Source of the DNA: Spirochaetia bacterium UBA5763
Lineage (GTDB): Bacteria; Spirochaetota; UBA4802; UBA5550
Length of the DNA: 64,000 nt
Reading direction: 5' to 3'
Assembly (NCBI GenBank): GCA_002418835.1
Contig: DIEX01000031.1
Location: forward strand, 319,730 to 383,729
How positions within the stretch are numbered: the first letter of the stretch is position 1; each line of letters opens with the position of its first letter. Below are positions 32,803 to 42,413 of this stretch, piece by piece. The notes below the pieces were generated by a model. It had not been told where the DNA came from. It saw nothing but the letters and a program-made list of their open reading frames with translations, and did not search any database. The translations under genes were made by a program, and so were the position numbers.

Positions 32803-32952
32803 CAGATTATAGAATTGAATAATTTAAATTTAATAATAAGTTTAAAATATCTTTTAAAAACATATATGAGATAAATAATCCTTCTTGTAGAGTGGGGTAT
32901 AAAAAGGATTCCGGGTAAATTTTATCAGGAATTTATAGAAATTTCAGGTTGG

Positions 32953-32988
32953 ATGATGTAATCCGGCAATTTAATCACCGGATTACAT
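32953..32988 (-). terminator. Hairpin downstream of the dienoyl-CoA isomerase gene
   Basis: GATGTAATCCGG pairs with CCGGATTACATC around a 12-nt loop, directly after the leftward stop. It is a strong stem but has no clear U tract. Confidence 0.55.
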
Positions 32989-32996
32989 CTGAATAA

Positions 32997-33815
32997 TTAA
33001 GTACCGGGAAACTGCGGTTTTGTTTTTTTCGCGAATGATTCAACAGCAGCCATAAGGTCATTTGAGGGAATAGTGTAGTTGCTCACTGCTGCGTTAAATT
33101 TAAGTGAATCTTCAATTGACTTGCCGATTCCATATTTAAGAACTGCTTTAGATGCCTGCACTGCAAGAGGAGAGTTGTCTGCAATCTGCTGCGCCATCTT
33201 TTCAGCTTCAATAAGGAGTTCTTCGTAATTGTCATAAACAGCATTTACAAGGTTAACTTCTTTTGCTCTTTGAGCATCAATATCCTTTGCGGTAAAAGCA
33301 AGCTCCCTTGCAACTCCCTGGCCCACGATCTGCGGTATCCTCTGGAGAACTCCAACATCGGCTACAAATCCTATTGCCGCCTCTCTGAGGGAGAAAGTTG
33401 AATCCTTTGTACATAATCTTATATCACATGCTGTTACCACATCAAGGCCCCCCCCTATGCAGTAGGAGTGGATTGCAGCGATTACAGGTTTGCGGCATTT
33501 CTCCATGGCGGAGATGCCGTTCTGAAGGAGCTCGATTTTTTCGAAGAATTTACGCTTAATTCCGCCGAATTGCTGTTTCTCCATCAGTTCGCTGAACAGC
33601 GGTATCATGGAGAGAAGATCTATGCCTGCGGAAAAGCATGAACCTTTGCCTGCCATAATGACAACCCTGATATTATCGTCTTCATCAAGATCTTTAAAAA
33701 TAGGAACTGTTTCAGTCCATGCCGGGGGATTCATACTGTTTTTTTTGTCGGGCCTGTTGAGCCAGACCCATGCTATGGGGCCTTTTTTCTCAACAGAATA
33801 GAATTCGTAACTCAT
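32997..33815 (-). CDS. Delta3,5-delta2,4-dienoyl-CoA isomerase (ECH1-like)
   Basis: This 272-residue crotonase differs from the enzyme at 29874 in its active site. Residues YCIGGGLDVVTACDIR (D125), FSLREAAIGF (E145) and VADVGVLQRIP (D153) match the three acidic residues that define mammalian ECH1, including the ADVGxLQRxP signature. It would shift double bonds during oxidation of odd-position unsaturated fatty acids. The N-terminal oxyanion motif FSAGIDLLSM is present. It is monocistronic, upstream of the ligase gene. Confidence 0.85.
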   Translation of the reverse strand: MSYEFYSVEKKGPIAWVWLNRPDKKNSMNPPAWTETVPIFKDLDEDDNIRVVIMAGKGSCFSAGIDLLSMIPLFSELMEKQQFGGIKRKFFEKIELLQNGISAMEKCRKPVIAAIHSYCIGGGLDVVTACDIRLCTKDSTFSLREAAIGFVADVGVLQRIPQIVGQGVARELAFTAKDIDAQRAKEVNLVNAVYDNYEELLIEAEKMAQQIADNSPLAVQASKAVLKYGIGKSIEDSLKFNAAVSNYTIPSNDLMAAVESFAKKTKPQFPGT

Positions 33816-34023
33816 ATTGTTCTCCTGGTGCTTCTATGTGGGATTATTTACTATAGCAATAACAATTAAAGTCAGGTTGAGTCATTTAACTTTTTAATCG
33901 TCAGGAGCTATCGAAAAACAATTATCATAAGAGTTATATAATGAAATCAACTATTTTAATATGTTTAATCTGAAGGTTTTTTATGGTCTGTGAATATTCA
34001 CAAAGTTCAGGACTGCAGGATTA

Positions 34024-36174
34024 TTAAAGTAGGTCTGCAAGTTTTTTCAGGTTAACAGGTTTTGTGATATAACCGTTAAAACCTTCACTGATGCATTTAT
34101 CAATTGTTGTCTGCATAATGTGAGCGCTCATTGCGTGTATAACAACTGAACGGTTTTCTTCACCTGCGGCTCCATTACGGATACGTTTCATAGATTCAAG
34201 TCCGTCCATTACAGGCATCTCAAGATCCATTAAAACGACATCGAAGCACCGGTTTTTAAGATGCTCAATTACCTCTTCCCCGTTTTCCGCAACAGCAAAT
34301 TCATGCCCCAGCTTTTTCATATAAGCTTCGATGAGTCTTCTGTTGAGTGCGTTGTCTTCAGCGATAAGTACCCGTTTCAAATCAGTACAGGAGTTGTTTA
34401 GAAGTTCTGTATCCTGTTTCACGGGCTTTACGCCTGTAAAAAGCGGTATAATAAAACTGAAAGTGCTACCCTGTCCTGATATGCTCTTAACCCTGATATC
34501 ACCATCCATCAGTTTTATCAGCTGCTTTGAAATAGACAGGCCCAGACCTGTCCCGCCGTATTTTCTGAATGTGCTGCTGTCGGCCTGGGTGAAACTTTCG
34601 AATATAAGTTCAAGCTTATCTTCAGAGATGCCTATTCCGGTGTCAATAACGGAAAATTCAAGAAATTGTGAAACGTCAGATGAGTGATTGAATCCACTTC
34701 CGTCTGTTACTGCAACATTTAATGTAACTGAACCCCGTGGAGTGAATTTCAGGGCATTTCCAATGAGATTAATTAATATCTGTTTAAGACGTTCAGGAGC
34801 TGTTTTGATAAATTGAGGAACAGTGTTCATAATGTTAATTTTTAATTCAAGCTTCCTGTTTACAGCATGGATATTCATTACCCTGTATACGCTTTCAGTG
34901 AGCCGGGTGAGATCTGTATCGACCATATCAATTTCGATTCTGCCTGCTTCTATTTTTGAAAGATCAAGTATATCATTAATCAGTATAAGCAGGTATTCGG
35001 CGGAATCTTTCACTGTATCAAGGTACTCCTTTCTTTCGGCTTCACTATCAGTGAGCAGAGCAAGGTCTGTCATCCCCAGAATTGAATTCATCGGTGTGCG
35101 TATTTCATGGCTCATTGAAGCGAGGAATTTTGATTTGGCTTCAGTGGCCTGTTCAGCCCTCTCCCTCTCGATTTTTAGTTTGCTTTCATATTCAAGCCTT
35201 TCAGTAAAGTCCTGAAGCATAACGTAAACAATGGTTGAACTATCAACCTGAAATGTTTCAATAGTTATAAAACAGTGTTTTAGAGATCCGCTCACTGTCC
35301 TCAGGGTAATCTCCCTGTTGAAGAGATGTTTTTTCTCAACTGCCTCAACCACGATGTCGATTAATTCACCCGGTTTATCATTAAGATTCAGGTCATAGGG
35401 TGTTTTGCCTATTATTTCATCTCTTGAGTATTCAAGTAGTTCCAGAAGCGCATTATTCGCATCGATTATTTTTGCAGTTCTATAATCGATCATGGCCATT
35501 GGCGCAATCCCTGAATAGAAAGACTTGGCAAATTTATCTTCTGTCTGAGTCAGTTTTTCTATGATCAGATCATTCTCAATCTTCAGGCTGAGAGATCTTC
35601 CGAGACTGCGGTTTATCCTGTATGCAGTGATTGATATTATTGTAAGAAATAGAATAATAAGGTAGCCTACAATACGGAAATCATTTATATCTGAATTGAG
35701 ATAATAAATAATATAAGGAAGAAGTGACAGAGAGTTGAATATTATAAATGACAGCATGCTTGTGGCAAGAATGCTTACAGATCCTGAGCATGTAGCGCTT
35801 ATTAGCAGAAGAATGAATATTTTGTTCACGTCGTCGCTCATGCCGGAAACAAAAAATACGCTGGAGCCTATACTTGTTCCCGTAAGAACAGTCGTAGTGT
35901 AAAAGAGCCCCCGCCAGAATTTTTCATCTCCGGTTCTGAATGTTTTCCTTTTATAAAACACTGAAGCAATAAGTTTAATTAAATAAACTGAAATTGCTGA
36001 CGGCAGCCATACGCTGTTGGCAAGAGTATTGTAATTAACTTCACCATACTCCACTCTGTAAAAAAAAGATATTAAAAGTGAGAGAATTATGAGCAGTACA
36101 ACACTCTGAAAAGAATTCTGATAAAGAATATCGAGTTTAAGTTCCCTGAGCTGATTGTTTATAGATTTAATCAT
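34024..36174 (-). CDS. Membrane PAS hybrid histidine kinase
   Basis: This 716-residue kinase has about six membrane helices in residues 20-190, a PAS domain (about 210-325), HisKA with H356 in SMSHEIRTPMN, an ATPase domain (DTGIGI, GGTGLGLSISKQL) and a C-terminal receiver with the acceptor Asp near 650 (VVLMDLEMP) and the conserved Lys in ITKPVN. It lacks an Hpt domain, so the phosphoryl group must pass to a separate protein. It stands 19 nt downstream of the metallo-hydrolase gene at 36194 on the same strand. The membrane region resembles MASE-type input domains; the signal is unknown. Confidence 0.92.
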   Translation of the reverse strand: MIKSINNQLRELKLDILYQNSFQSVVLLIILSLLISFFYRVEYGEVNYNTLANSVWLPSAISVYLIKLIASVFYKRKTFRTGDEKFWRGLFYTTTVLTGTSIGSSVFFVSGMSDDVNKIFILLLISATCSGSVSILATSMLSFIIFNSLSLLPYIIYYLNSDINDFRIVGYLIILFLTIISITAYRINRSLGRSLSLKIENDLIIEKLTQTEDKFAKSFYSGIAPMAMIDYRTAKIIDANNALLELLEYSRDEIIGKTPYDLNLNDKPGELIDIVVEAVEKKHLFNREITLRTVSGSLKHCFITIETFQVDSSTIVYVMLQDFTERLEYESKLKIERERAEQATEAKSKFLASMSHEIRTPMNSILGMTDLALLTDSEAERKEYLDTVKDSAEYLLILINDILDLSKIEAGRIEIDMVDTDLTRLTESVYRVMNIHAVNRKLELKINIMNTVPQFIKTAPERLKQILINLIGNALKFTPRGSVTLNVAVTDGSGFNHSSDVSQFLEFSVIDTGIGISEDKLELIFESFTQADSSTFRKYGGTGLGLSISKQLIKLMDGDIRVKSISGQGSTFSFIIPLFTGVKPVKQDTELLNNSCTDLKRVLIAEDNALNRRLIEAYMKKLGHEFAVAENGEEVIEHLKNRCFDVVLMDLEMPVMDGLESMKRIRNGAAGEENRSVVIHAMSAHIMQTTIDKCISEGFNGYITKPVNLKKLADLL

Positions 36175-36193
36175 CCTTTATTCTTTCCTGTTG

Positions 36194-37282
36194 TTACCCT
36201 GCTGTGCGGGTATTGCCGGATTTAACACCGGACTCTTCAAGCATCTTCAGAAGATACACGTCGAGAAAAACCAGGGTGGAGCGGGGGAATGTGATTTTCT
36301 TAAGCCGGTTGATTAAAGGATCATCTATCGCACAGTATTTCTCATATAGTTCGTCGAATGAAAGACCGGTGCTTATTTTTTTAATGAAGCTGCTGGTGAG
36401 ATTATAAATATGTTCATGTTTTTCAATTATATCAGAGATATAGCTGATTATTTTTTCATTACCTGTAACAGGGGGGTAATGCCCCTGACAGAGAAGTTCT
36501 ATCTTTTCACTCTGCACAAGTTGAAGAAGAAACTTTTGTGACTCGATTGTTTCTTTAAGTGTGCCATATTGTATGTCGTTAGGAGTGAGAAAATTCAGCG
36601 CGTCACCTGCGATGAGTATGCTGCTGTTTTTATGATAATATACTGTATGGCAGTCTGAGTGACCCGGTGCCTCCATTGCATAAAGAGAATCGTCTAATAT
36701 CCAGCCTTTTGTTTTCATTCCGCTGAAGCTGAGTTCAGTCATTTCAGCCGGTTTAAGATATTGTACGTATTTTTTACCTGAATATATCCGTCCTATGCTT
36801 TTGAGTGATAATATGTATGATACTGTAAATAAAAGAGGTTCAGCAATATATCTGGAGTAAATCTCTCTTTTCAGGAGGAGCCTGATTACAGTATTATTGA
36901 AAACACCGAGCCTTTTTAAAAAACCCTCTTTAGGCATGTCCCGATACATTCTGAGGATCTGCCCTGAAGCATTTGTCCTGAGATAATTAATTTTTGATGA
37001 GACGTTTTCGTGGTATATGATCGGATAATTTTTACCTGCAAGTCTGCCGTTGTTAGCTATGTGATCATTGTGATAATGTGTGCAGAGTATTGTGTAGTCG
37101 CCGGAGTGCTCTAACTGTTTTTTAATACTCATCAGTCTTTTTTTCCCGCATGAGGAGTCAATTATGTATTTGCAGCTGCCAGCTGAGAGTATATATGTAT
37201 TGGCATAATTGGTTGCTCTGCCGTCTTTAACCGGTTCAGCAAAGTATATCATTCCTCTATTGTTGTAAGTATCAATCATCAT
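36194..37282 (-). CDS. Metallo-beta-lactamase fold protein
   Basis: This 362-residue cytoplasmic protein has the zinc site HYHNDH (H69, H71, D73, H74), then MEAPGHSDCH, an Asp in LIAGDALN and His in LCQGHYPP. The middle region between the first two motifs is enlarged by about 60 residues of helical, Lys/Arg-rich sequence, and the C-terminal 80 residues are extra to the core. The substrate is unknown. It lies between two sensor kinase genes on the same strand, suggesting a link to signalling, but nothing more can be said. Confidence 0.8.
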   Translation of the reverse strand: MMIDTYNNRGMIYFAEPVKDGRATNYANTYILSAGSCKYIIDSSCGKKRLMSIKKQLEHSGDYTILCTHYHNDHIANNGRLAGKNYPIIYHENVSSKINYLRTNASGQILRMYRDMPKEGFLKRLGVFNNTVIRLLLKREIYSRYIAEPLLFTVSYILSLKSIGRIYSGKKYVQYLKPAEMTELSFSGMKTKGWILDDSLYAMEAPGHSDCHTVYYHKNSSILIAGDALNFLTPNDIQYGTLKETIESQKFLLQLVQSEKIELLCQGHYPPVTGNEKIISYISDIIEKHEHIYNLTSSFIKKISTGLSFDELYEKYCAIDDPLINRLKKITFPRSTLVFLDVYLLKMLEESGVKSGNTRTAG

Positions 37283-37341
37283 AGTGCAACTGTAAACTCC
37301 TTCATTAAAATAATATAATGAAAAAACCGGGATCTTAACTA

Positions 37342-38634
37342 TTATTTTACTATCTGCTGCTTTAACGGCAGAGTGAATGAAAATTCAGCCCATTCATTCT
37401 GCTTCGATTCAGCCTTAATATGCCCTTTATGCATCTGGATTATTTTCCATGTGGTATACAGTCCCACACCTGTACCTTTCCGCTTCATGAGCTCATCAGT
37501 TTCAATGCGGGAAAATTTTCTGAATAGTTTAGATTTTGCCTCTTCCGGAAATCCGGGCCCGGTGTTACGTACTGATACATGTAATTGTAACTCATCTGAA
37601 AATACCGTTACATCAATCCGGCCGCTTTCATTGCCGTATTTCACGGCATTGCTCATAAGATTATTCATCACTATCTTCATCAGATTTTTGTCGCAGTCCA
37701 CTGTAATTTCTGATTTCATATTTATATTAAGTGAAATTTTCTTCTCTGCAACCTGGGGGGAGATAATTTCAGCTGTTTCATCTATTATTTCTTTTCCAAA
37801 ACTGCATTCCTGGAAGTATGCTCCGATGTTTTCATTCTCAAATCTGGAGAGGGTGAGGTACTCAGATGTCATTTCTCTTAAAAATTTAGCTTTACTTACC
37901 ATTCGCTGAACATAATCCCTGTGCTTCGGGTCCATGGCTCCGAAGTATCCACCGGCAAGTGTGTTTCCCAGAGATATTATTGAGTCAAGGGGACTTTTAA
38001 GTTCATGGCTTACAAAGCTCAGCATCTCCATGTATGAATTAATGGCTTCTGTGAGTTTTTCGATTCTGTATGCTTTTTCAACAGCCTGTCCAATCCTCTC
38101 TATGATCAGCAGATTCATGAGCACGTGGTTTGTATTATATATCTCAGTTTTTCCGGAACTGATAAAAAGGAGTCCCACCGGACGCCCCTCCACTGATATC
38201 GGGCAGGTGATGCTGGAGTTTATCCCTTCTTTTATAAGAAGCTCAGTTGAATCACTTGCAGGGTGAGTTTTAAGATATTCCTTTAAATTATTGATGATCC
38301 TCGGAGTGCCTGCCGCGAATACTTTTTCAAGTGAACTGTTGTCTATATCAGCACTGTACCCTTTATCCATCCAGATTCCGGTATAGTTTGTTCTGACATG
38401 GTAAACTGTTAATCTGCGGCCGTTCTCTTCAAAAAAAGAGAGTGCTATTCTGTCGCAGGGGATTATCTCCTGGATATTGATGAAGAGGAAATCAATTATC
38501 TCCCCCAGTGTCTCCTGAGATGCTACTTTACTATTAATATGTTCCAATATCTTTGATGTTTTTTCATTATTAAAATCAGCCTCTGTCACGTTTAAATCAG
38601 GATATATTAAAGGTGTTTTGTGTGAATCAGCCAT
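37342..38634 (-). CDS. GAF-domain sensor histidine kinase
   Basis: This 430-residue soluble kinase has a GAF domain (about 40-190), HisKA with H210 in SFVSHELKSP, and an ATPase domain with the N box NLMSNAVKYG, a GPGFP loop and GTGVGLYTTWKI. The kinase core, including the stretch TLAGGYFGAMDPKHRDY, resembles that of the receiver-kinase at 56010-57071 (TLAKGYFGNLEPKQKE), so the two are probably paralogues. No membrane segment is present, and the GAF domain may sense a small ligand or redox state. No receiver or regulator is directly adjacent on this strand. Confidence 0.92.
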   Translation of the reverse strand: MADSHKTPLIYPDLNVTEADFNNEKTSKILEHINSKVASQETLGEIIDFLFINIQEIIPCDRIALSFFEENGRRLTVYHVRTNYTGIWMDKGYSADIDNSSLEKVFAAGTPRIINNLKEYLKTHPASDSTELLIKEGINSSITCPISVEGRPVGLLFISSGKTEIYNTNHVLMNLLIIERIGQAVEKAYRIEKLTEAINSYMEMLSFVSHELKSPLDSIISLGNTLAGGYFGAMDPKHRDYVQRMVSKAKFLREMTSEYLTLSRFENENIGAYFQECSFGKEIIDETAEIISPQVAEKKISLNINMKSEITVDCDKNLMKIVMNNLMSNAVKYGNESGRIDVTVFSDELQLHVSVRNTGPGFPEEAKSKLFRKFSRIETDELMKRKGTGVGLYTTWKIIQMHKGHIKAESKQNEWAEFSFTLPLKQQIVK

Positions 38635-38776
38635 TTGAATTTGCCCCCAGTGTTATTTGTCTATATATTCCTTATATATTATATAATTTTTCTAATTGAA
38701 ATTGTTGAACCGGCAGTTTTTTATTTTTATGTATCTAAGAACGGTTTAATCATCCGGTCAAGTGACTTTATTGTTG

Positions 38777-38806
38777 TTGACTGGTAAAATCAGTTACATG
38801 TATTAA
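38777..38806 (+). promoter_or_regulatory. Candidate promoter of the rightward kinase cluster
   Basis: TTGACT, an 18-bp spacer and TATTAA lie 70 nt before the first kinase ATG in the divergent gap. Confidence 0.5.
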
Positions 38807-38875
38807 TGAAAATGTGGCTTTTTCAATTACTTTATTTCACTATTTTCTATGGGCATGTGAAAAGGATCGGTTATT

Positions 38876-40819
38876 ATGAAAATAAAGTTCAGAAATAGTT
38901 TAAGAAATAAGATCCTTTTCGGATTCCTTCTTCTTGTCCTTGCAACCGGCGGTTCTTCTCTTTTTATAGGTTATCAGACAATTTATAAAGGCCTTCTGAG
39001 TCAGGCTTACGAAACAGTACGCAGTGATCTTAGCACAGCAGAGTATCTCTATTATAACAGGCTTTACCAGAATAAAATGGCAATAGGTTATATGTCACGT
39101 GTTGAATATATGAAAAATGCCATCCTGAGCGGGAATGGTACATTCCTGTATAACAAGTTTATGGAAGTGAAGGATTATCTCGGTATTGATATACTCATTA
39201 TAACTGATGCCCGTGGTAAAGTAATTCAACGGATAAACAACAGAAATTTTAAGGGAGACAATGTTCTTCAGATAGACCCCATAAGACAGGCAATTGAAAC
39301 AGGGAAACAGATATCCGGAACAAGCATTCTTTCTCATGAGATCATCAGCAGAGAGGGAAATGAAATTGCTGATAAGGTCCTCATAAAGATAGTTCCCACA
39401 GAAAAGGGACGTAAACCGGAAAAGGATTATGAAGACAGAGCTCTTGTACTTAATACAGCTACCCCGGTGCTGTTAAATAATAAAGTCATCGGAGTAATTT
39501 ACGGAGCTACCATAAAAAATAACAATTTTGAAATAGTTGACCGCATACAGTCACTTTTTTTCAGAAAGGGGGGAAGGCTGCAGAAAAATAAACAGATTGG
39601 TACTGTGACAATTTTTCTGGAAGATATCCGTATATCAACAAATGTAATAAGCAGCGGAGGAGAAAGAACTGTAGGAACTCTTGTTTCTGAAGAAGTCTAT
39701 GACAGAGTTTTCAAAAAAGGGGAGACATGGATAGACAGGGCTTTTGTTGTTGATAAATGGTATATTGCCGGGTATACTCCTCTTGCCGATACAACCGGAA
39801 AAACCGTAGGCATCCTGTATGTCGGGGTGCCATCTGACAATTACAGATGGATGCAGACTAATACAGCGTCGTATGTATTACTGATAACAATTATTACATC
39901 ACTTTTCGCAATAATTGTATCTGTATATCTTCTGATGCGTATAATAAGGCCGATCAATGAGGTCGTTGAAATGTCGGATATTATAGCAGAGGGGGATTAC
40001 AGCAGGAAACTCCGGCCATTCAGTGAATATGAACTCTCTCATCTCTCTTCTGCATTTAACAGGATGACAGACGCGATTTATGAAAGAGACTGCAGAATCA
40101 AGGAGACAGCACAGAATCAGATTGCCCAGTCAGAAAAGCTTGCGTCTCTCGGACGTCTGGCTTCGGGTATCGCACATGAAATTAATAATCCTTTAACCGG
40201 AATACTTACATACAGCAGCATGCTTAAAGAGGACCTTGCAGAGAGTCAATATCTTGATGACCTTCAGATTATAATTGATGAAACCATGAGATGCAGAAAG
40301 ATTGTCCGGGGGATACTCGATTTTGCCCGTGAAACAAGTCTCGAAATACAGCCTCTTGATCTGAATAAAGCTCTTACAACAGCGGTCAGAATAATTGAAA
40401 AACATGTCACCTTCCGCAAAGTGAATATTATAAAAGAATTTCAGCCTGATATCCCGGCAGTTAATGTGGACCTTGATCAGATGAAGTCTGTTTTTAATAA
40501 TCTTCTTGTGAACGCTGCTGATGCTATGCCTGATGGAGGTGATCTGACAATCAGAACATCATATAATCCTGATGAGCGTATGGTTCATGTAACTTTCACT
40601 GATACCGGAACCGGAATCCCTGAAGAGAATATGAGTAAAATATTTGATCCGTTTTTTACAACCAAGGAGCCGGGAAAAGGGACAGGACTCGGTCTCTCGG
40701 TTATTTATGGAATTATTGAGAAGCATAACGGAGGCATATCCGTTAAAAGCGCTCCGGGAGAGGGTACTGTTTTCACAATAAAACTGCCGGTAGGTGAAGA
40801 TGAAGCCTTCTGTAGCTGA
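38876..40819 (+). CDS. Double-Cache HAMP sensor histidine kinase
   Basis: This 647-residue membrane kinase has a first helix at about 13-33, a large periplasmic double-Cache-type domain (about 36-325), a second helix (about 333-355) and HAMP (RIIRPINEVVEMSDIIAEGD). HisKA carries H434 in GIAHEINNPL, and the ATPase domain has NLLVNAADAM, DTGTGI and GTGLGLSVI. The HEINNPL type of H box is typical of NtrB-like and DctB-like kinases. The Cache domain suggests sensing of an extracellular small molecule such as an organic acid. It is the first gene of a four-gene run that ends just before the hydrogenase operon; its end overlaps the next gene. Confidence 0.93.
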   Translation: MKIKFRNSLRNKILFGFLLLVLATGGSSLFIGYQTIYKGLLSQAYETVRSDLSTAEYLYYNRLYQNKMAIGYMSRVEYMKNAILSGNGTFLYNKFMEVKDYLGIDILIITDARGKVIQRINNRNFKGDNVLQIDPIRQAIETGKQISGTSILSHEIISREGNEIADKVLIKIVPTEKGRKPEKDYEDRALVLNTATPVLLNNKVIGVIYGATIKNNNFEIVDRIQSLFFRKGGRLQKNKQIGTVTIFLEDIRISTNVISSGGERTVGTLVSEEVYDRVFKKGETWIDRAFVVDKWYIAGYTPLADTTGKTVGILYVGVPSDNYRWMQTNTASYVLLITIITSLFAIIVSVYLLMRIIRPINEVVEMSDIIAEGDYSRKLRPFSEYELSHLSSAFNRMTDAIYERDCRIKETAQNQIAQSEKLASLGRLASGIAHEINNPLTGILTYSSMLKEDLAESQYLDDLQIIIDETMRCRKIVRGILDFARETSLEIQPLDLNKALTTAVRIIEKHVTFRKVNIIKEFQPDIPAVNVDLDQMKSVFNNLLVNAADAMPDGGDLTIRTSYNPDERMVHVTFTDTGTGIPEENMSKIFDPFFTTKEPGKGTGLGLSVIYGIIEKHNGGISVKSAPGEGTVFTIKLPVGEDEAFCS

Positions 40820-41288
40820 AATACTCAGAACTGAAATTACTCCTGAAAAATATGGAGAGGCGATAAAGTCTTTTGATGGAGAGTTTGTCTTCGACCGTGA
40901 AACAATGATGGACTTTGGTGAAGTGTATTGTTTATTATATCCTGAATCTGTTAATCACGGGGATTCAGTACAGGTGGTTACAGGCTATAAGCTTGTAAGA
41001 ATAACAATTATAGAAAATCTTCTTGCGGGAATAGATAGCAGACTTAAGCCGCTCTACAGGGAGATGCTCATTTCAGCTTCAGGAGTGGCTAAATTGATGC
41101 CGGAGGTACTGGCTGTTGCCGGTCGTGAAAGCACTGTTGATACTTATAAGAGTCTTGACATTAAAGTAAAAGATATTAAATCCGTAATAGATACACTTCC
41201 CAACAGCGTTATAAAAGAACGCTTCACAGGTGGAGTCAGCGTATTTTATAATACGCTTTATCTGATAAAAAAAAGTCTTGATATCTGA
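40800..41288 (+). CDS. Conserved-looking cytoplasmic protein of unknown function
   Basis: This 162-residue protein starts at an ATG behind AGGTGA inside the end of the preceding kinase gene, so the two are translationally coupled. It is predicted to be mainly helical, with an acidic N-terminal part (ITPEKYGEAIKSFDGEFVFD) and a Lys-rich C-terminal part (DIKVKDIKSVIDTLPNSV). No signal peptide, membrane segment or known motif is seen, and it contains one Cys only. Its position between a sensor kinase and a degenerate kinase-receiver suggests a phosphotransfer or scaffold role. No His-box of an Hpt domain is evident. Confidence 0.6.
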   Translation: MKPSVAEILRTEITPEKYGEAIKSFDGEFVFDRETMMDFGEVYCLLYPESVNHGDSVQVVTGYKLVRITIIENLLAGIDSRLKPLYREMLISASGVAKLMPEVLAVAGRESTVDTYKSLDIKVKDIKSVIDTLPNSVIKERFTGGVSVFYNTLYLIKKSLDI

Positions 41289-41303
41289 CAAACCGGCAAA
41301 AAT

Positions 41304-42410
41304 GTGGAAATAAAAAAAGAAACAAGCGCTGAGCTTATATCGTATATAAGCCATGAGATAAAGAATTCTCTTAATCCTGTGATTAATCTCTCAGGAATAA
41401 TGCTTAAGGATAAACTCCGGAGATTAAGCACCGATGAAAGAGAATACCTGGAAGTGATTGAGAGAAACGGCAGGAAAATACTCACTCTTGTTGATTATCT
41501 TTCTTATATAAACAGAAGCAAAAGTGGAAAAGTTAACCGTTCATACGCTCCCGCTTCAATAAAAACAGTTATTGAAAGTTCTGTAAATACCATCTCTGCT
41601 TATAGAAACAACGGCAGTATCAGCTGCTGTTGTATTATTGAAAATGGCGGAAATGAAATTCAGATTGACTCTGAATCATTTAAAAAAATAATTTCATGTA
41701 TAACCGAGTTTCTTTTTTCTATTAATGAAACAGGTTCTCTTTATTTCCGGGTTTCTTCAGATTCAGATAAACTTTCATTAAATGTTTCCGGAATCGGAGC
41801 TGATGAAGAGTATGTCCGCTCCGGGGAGGAGTGTGAGCCTTTTGATTCTGCTGTTTTGAGTGAAACTTCACTGCTCTGGTATTTATTAACTGAAGAACTG
41901 ATATCAATTGCAGGTGGGCAGAGTGAACTCTGCCGGAAGAGTGATGGGAAAGCCCTGTGGTTTCTTAATTTACCCGTATCTCAGAATGTCCCGGTTGCAG
42001 AAAGTGAATCTGTGCAGGTTGAAAATGTTAATAATCGGGAATTTGTTCTCATGGTTATTGATGATGATCCTGATACGTTAATTCCTGTTAAAGCTATTGC
42101 TGAACATGAGTTCGGAGGTTTATGCAGAGTTGTTCATGCCTGCACCGGCAGCGAGGGGATTGATCTGCTCGGCAGGATAAGGCCAGATATAATACTTCTT
42201 GATCTTTCTCTTCCTGATATAAACGGGATGTCGCTGGTCCGGAGTATAAGAAATTTTTTTACGCGGGATACTGTTGCAGTGATTGCTTTTACAGGGCATG
42301 ATTTGGGATTAAACAGGGAAAAGTTGGTTAATTCAGGTTTTGATGATATTATTATAAAACCATTTCATATTAATGAATTCATTCAAAAGATCAGGAGCTG
42401 GATTAAATAA
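41304..42410 (+). CDS. Degenerate histidine kinase with C-terminal receiver
   Basis: This 368-residue protein starts with a HisKA-like region carrying H17 in YISHEIKNSLNPV. The part where the ATPase domain should be (about 110-225) lacks the N box and the G1/G2 glycine motifs, so ATP binding is doubtful. A canonical receiver follows (about 250-368; IDDDPDT, acceptor D300 in ILLDLSLPD, Lys in IIKPF). It may be a phosphorylatable scaffold or a relay that accepts phosphate from the Cache kinase. The start is GTG with only a weak ribosome-binding site, 15 nt after the unknown protein. Confidence 0.75.
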   Translation: MEIKKETSAELISYISHEIKNSLNPVINLSGIMLKDKLRRLSTDEREYLEVIERNGRKILTLVDYLSYINRSKSGKVNRSYAPASIKTVIESSVNTISAYRNNGSISCCCIIENGGNEIQIDSESFKKIISCITEFLFSINETGSLYFRVSSDSDKLSLNVSGIGADEEYVRSGEECEPFDSAVLSETSLLWYLLTEELISIAGGQSELCRKSDGKALWFLNLPVSQNVPVAESESVQVENVNNREFVLMVIDDDPDTLIPVKAIAEHEFGGLCRVVHACTGSEGIDLLGRIRPDIILLDLSLPDINGMSLVRSIRNFFTRDTVAVIAFTGHDLGLNREKLVNSGFDDIIIKPFHINEFIQKIRSWIK

Positions 42411-42413
42411 AAA

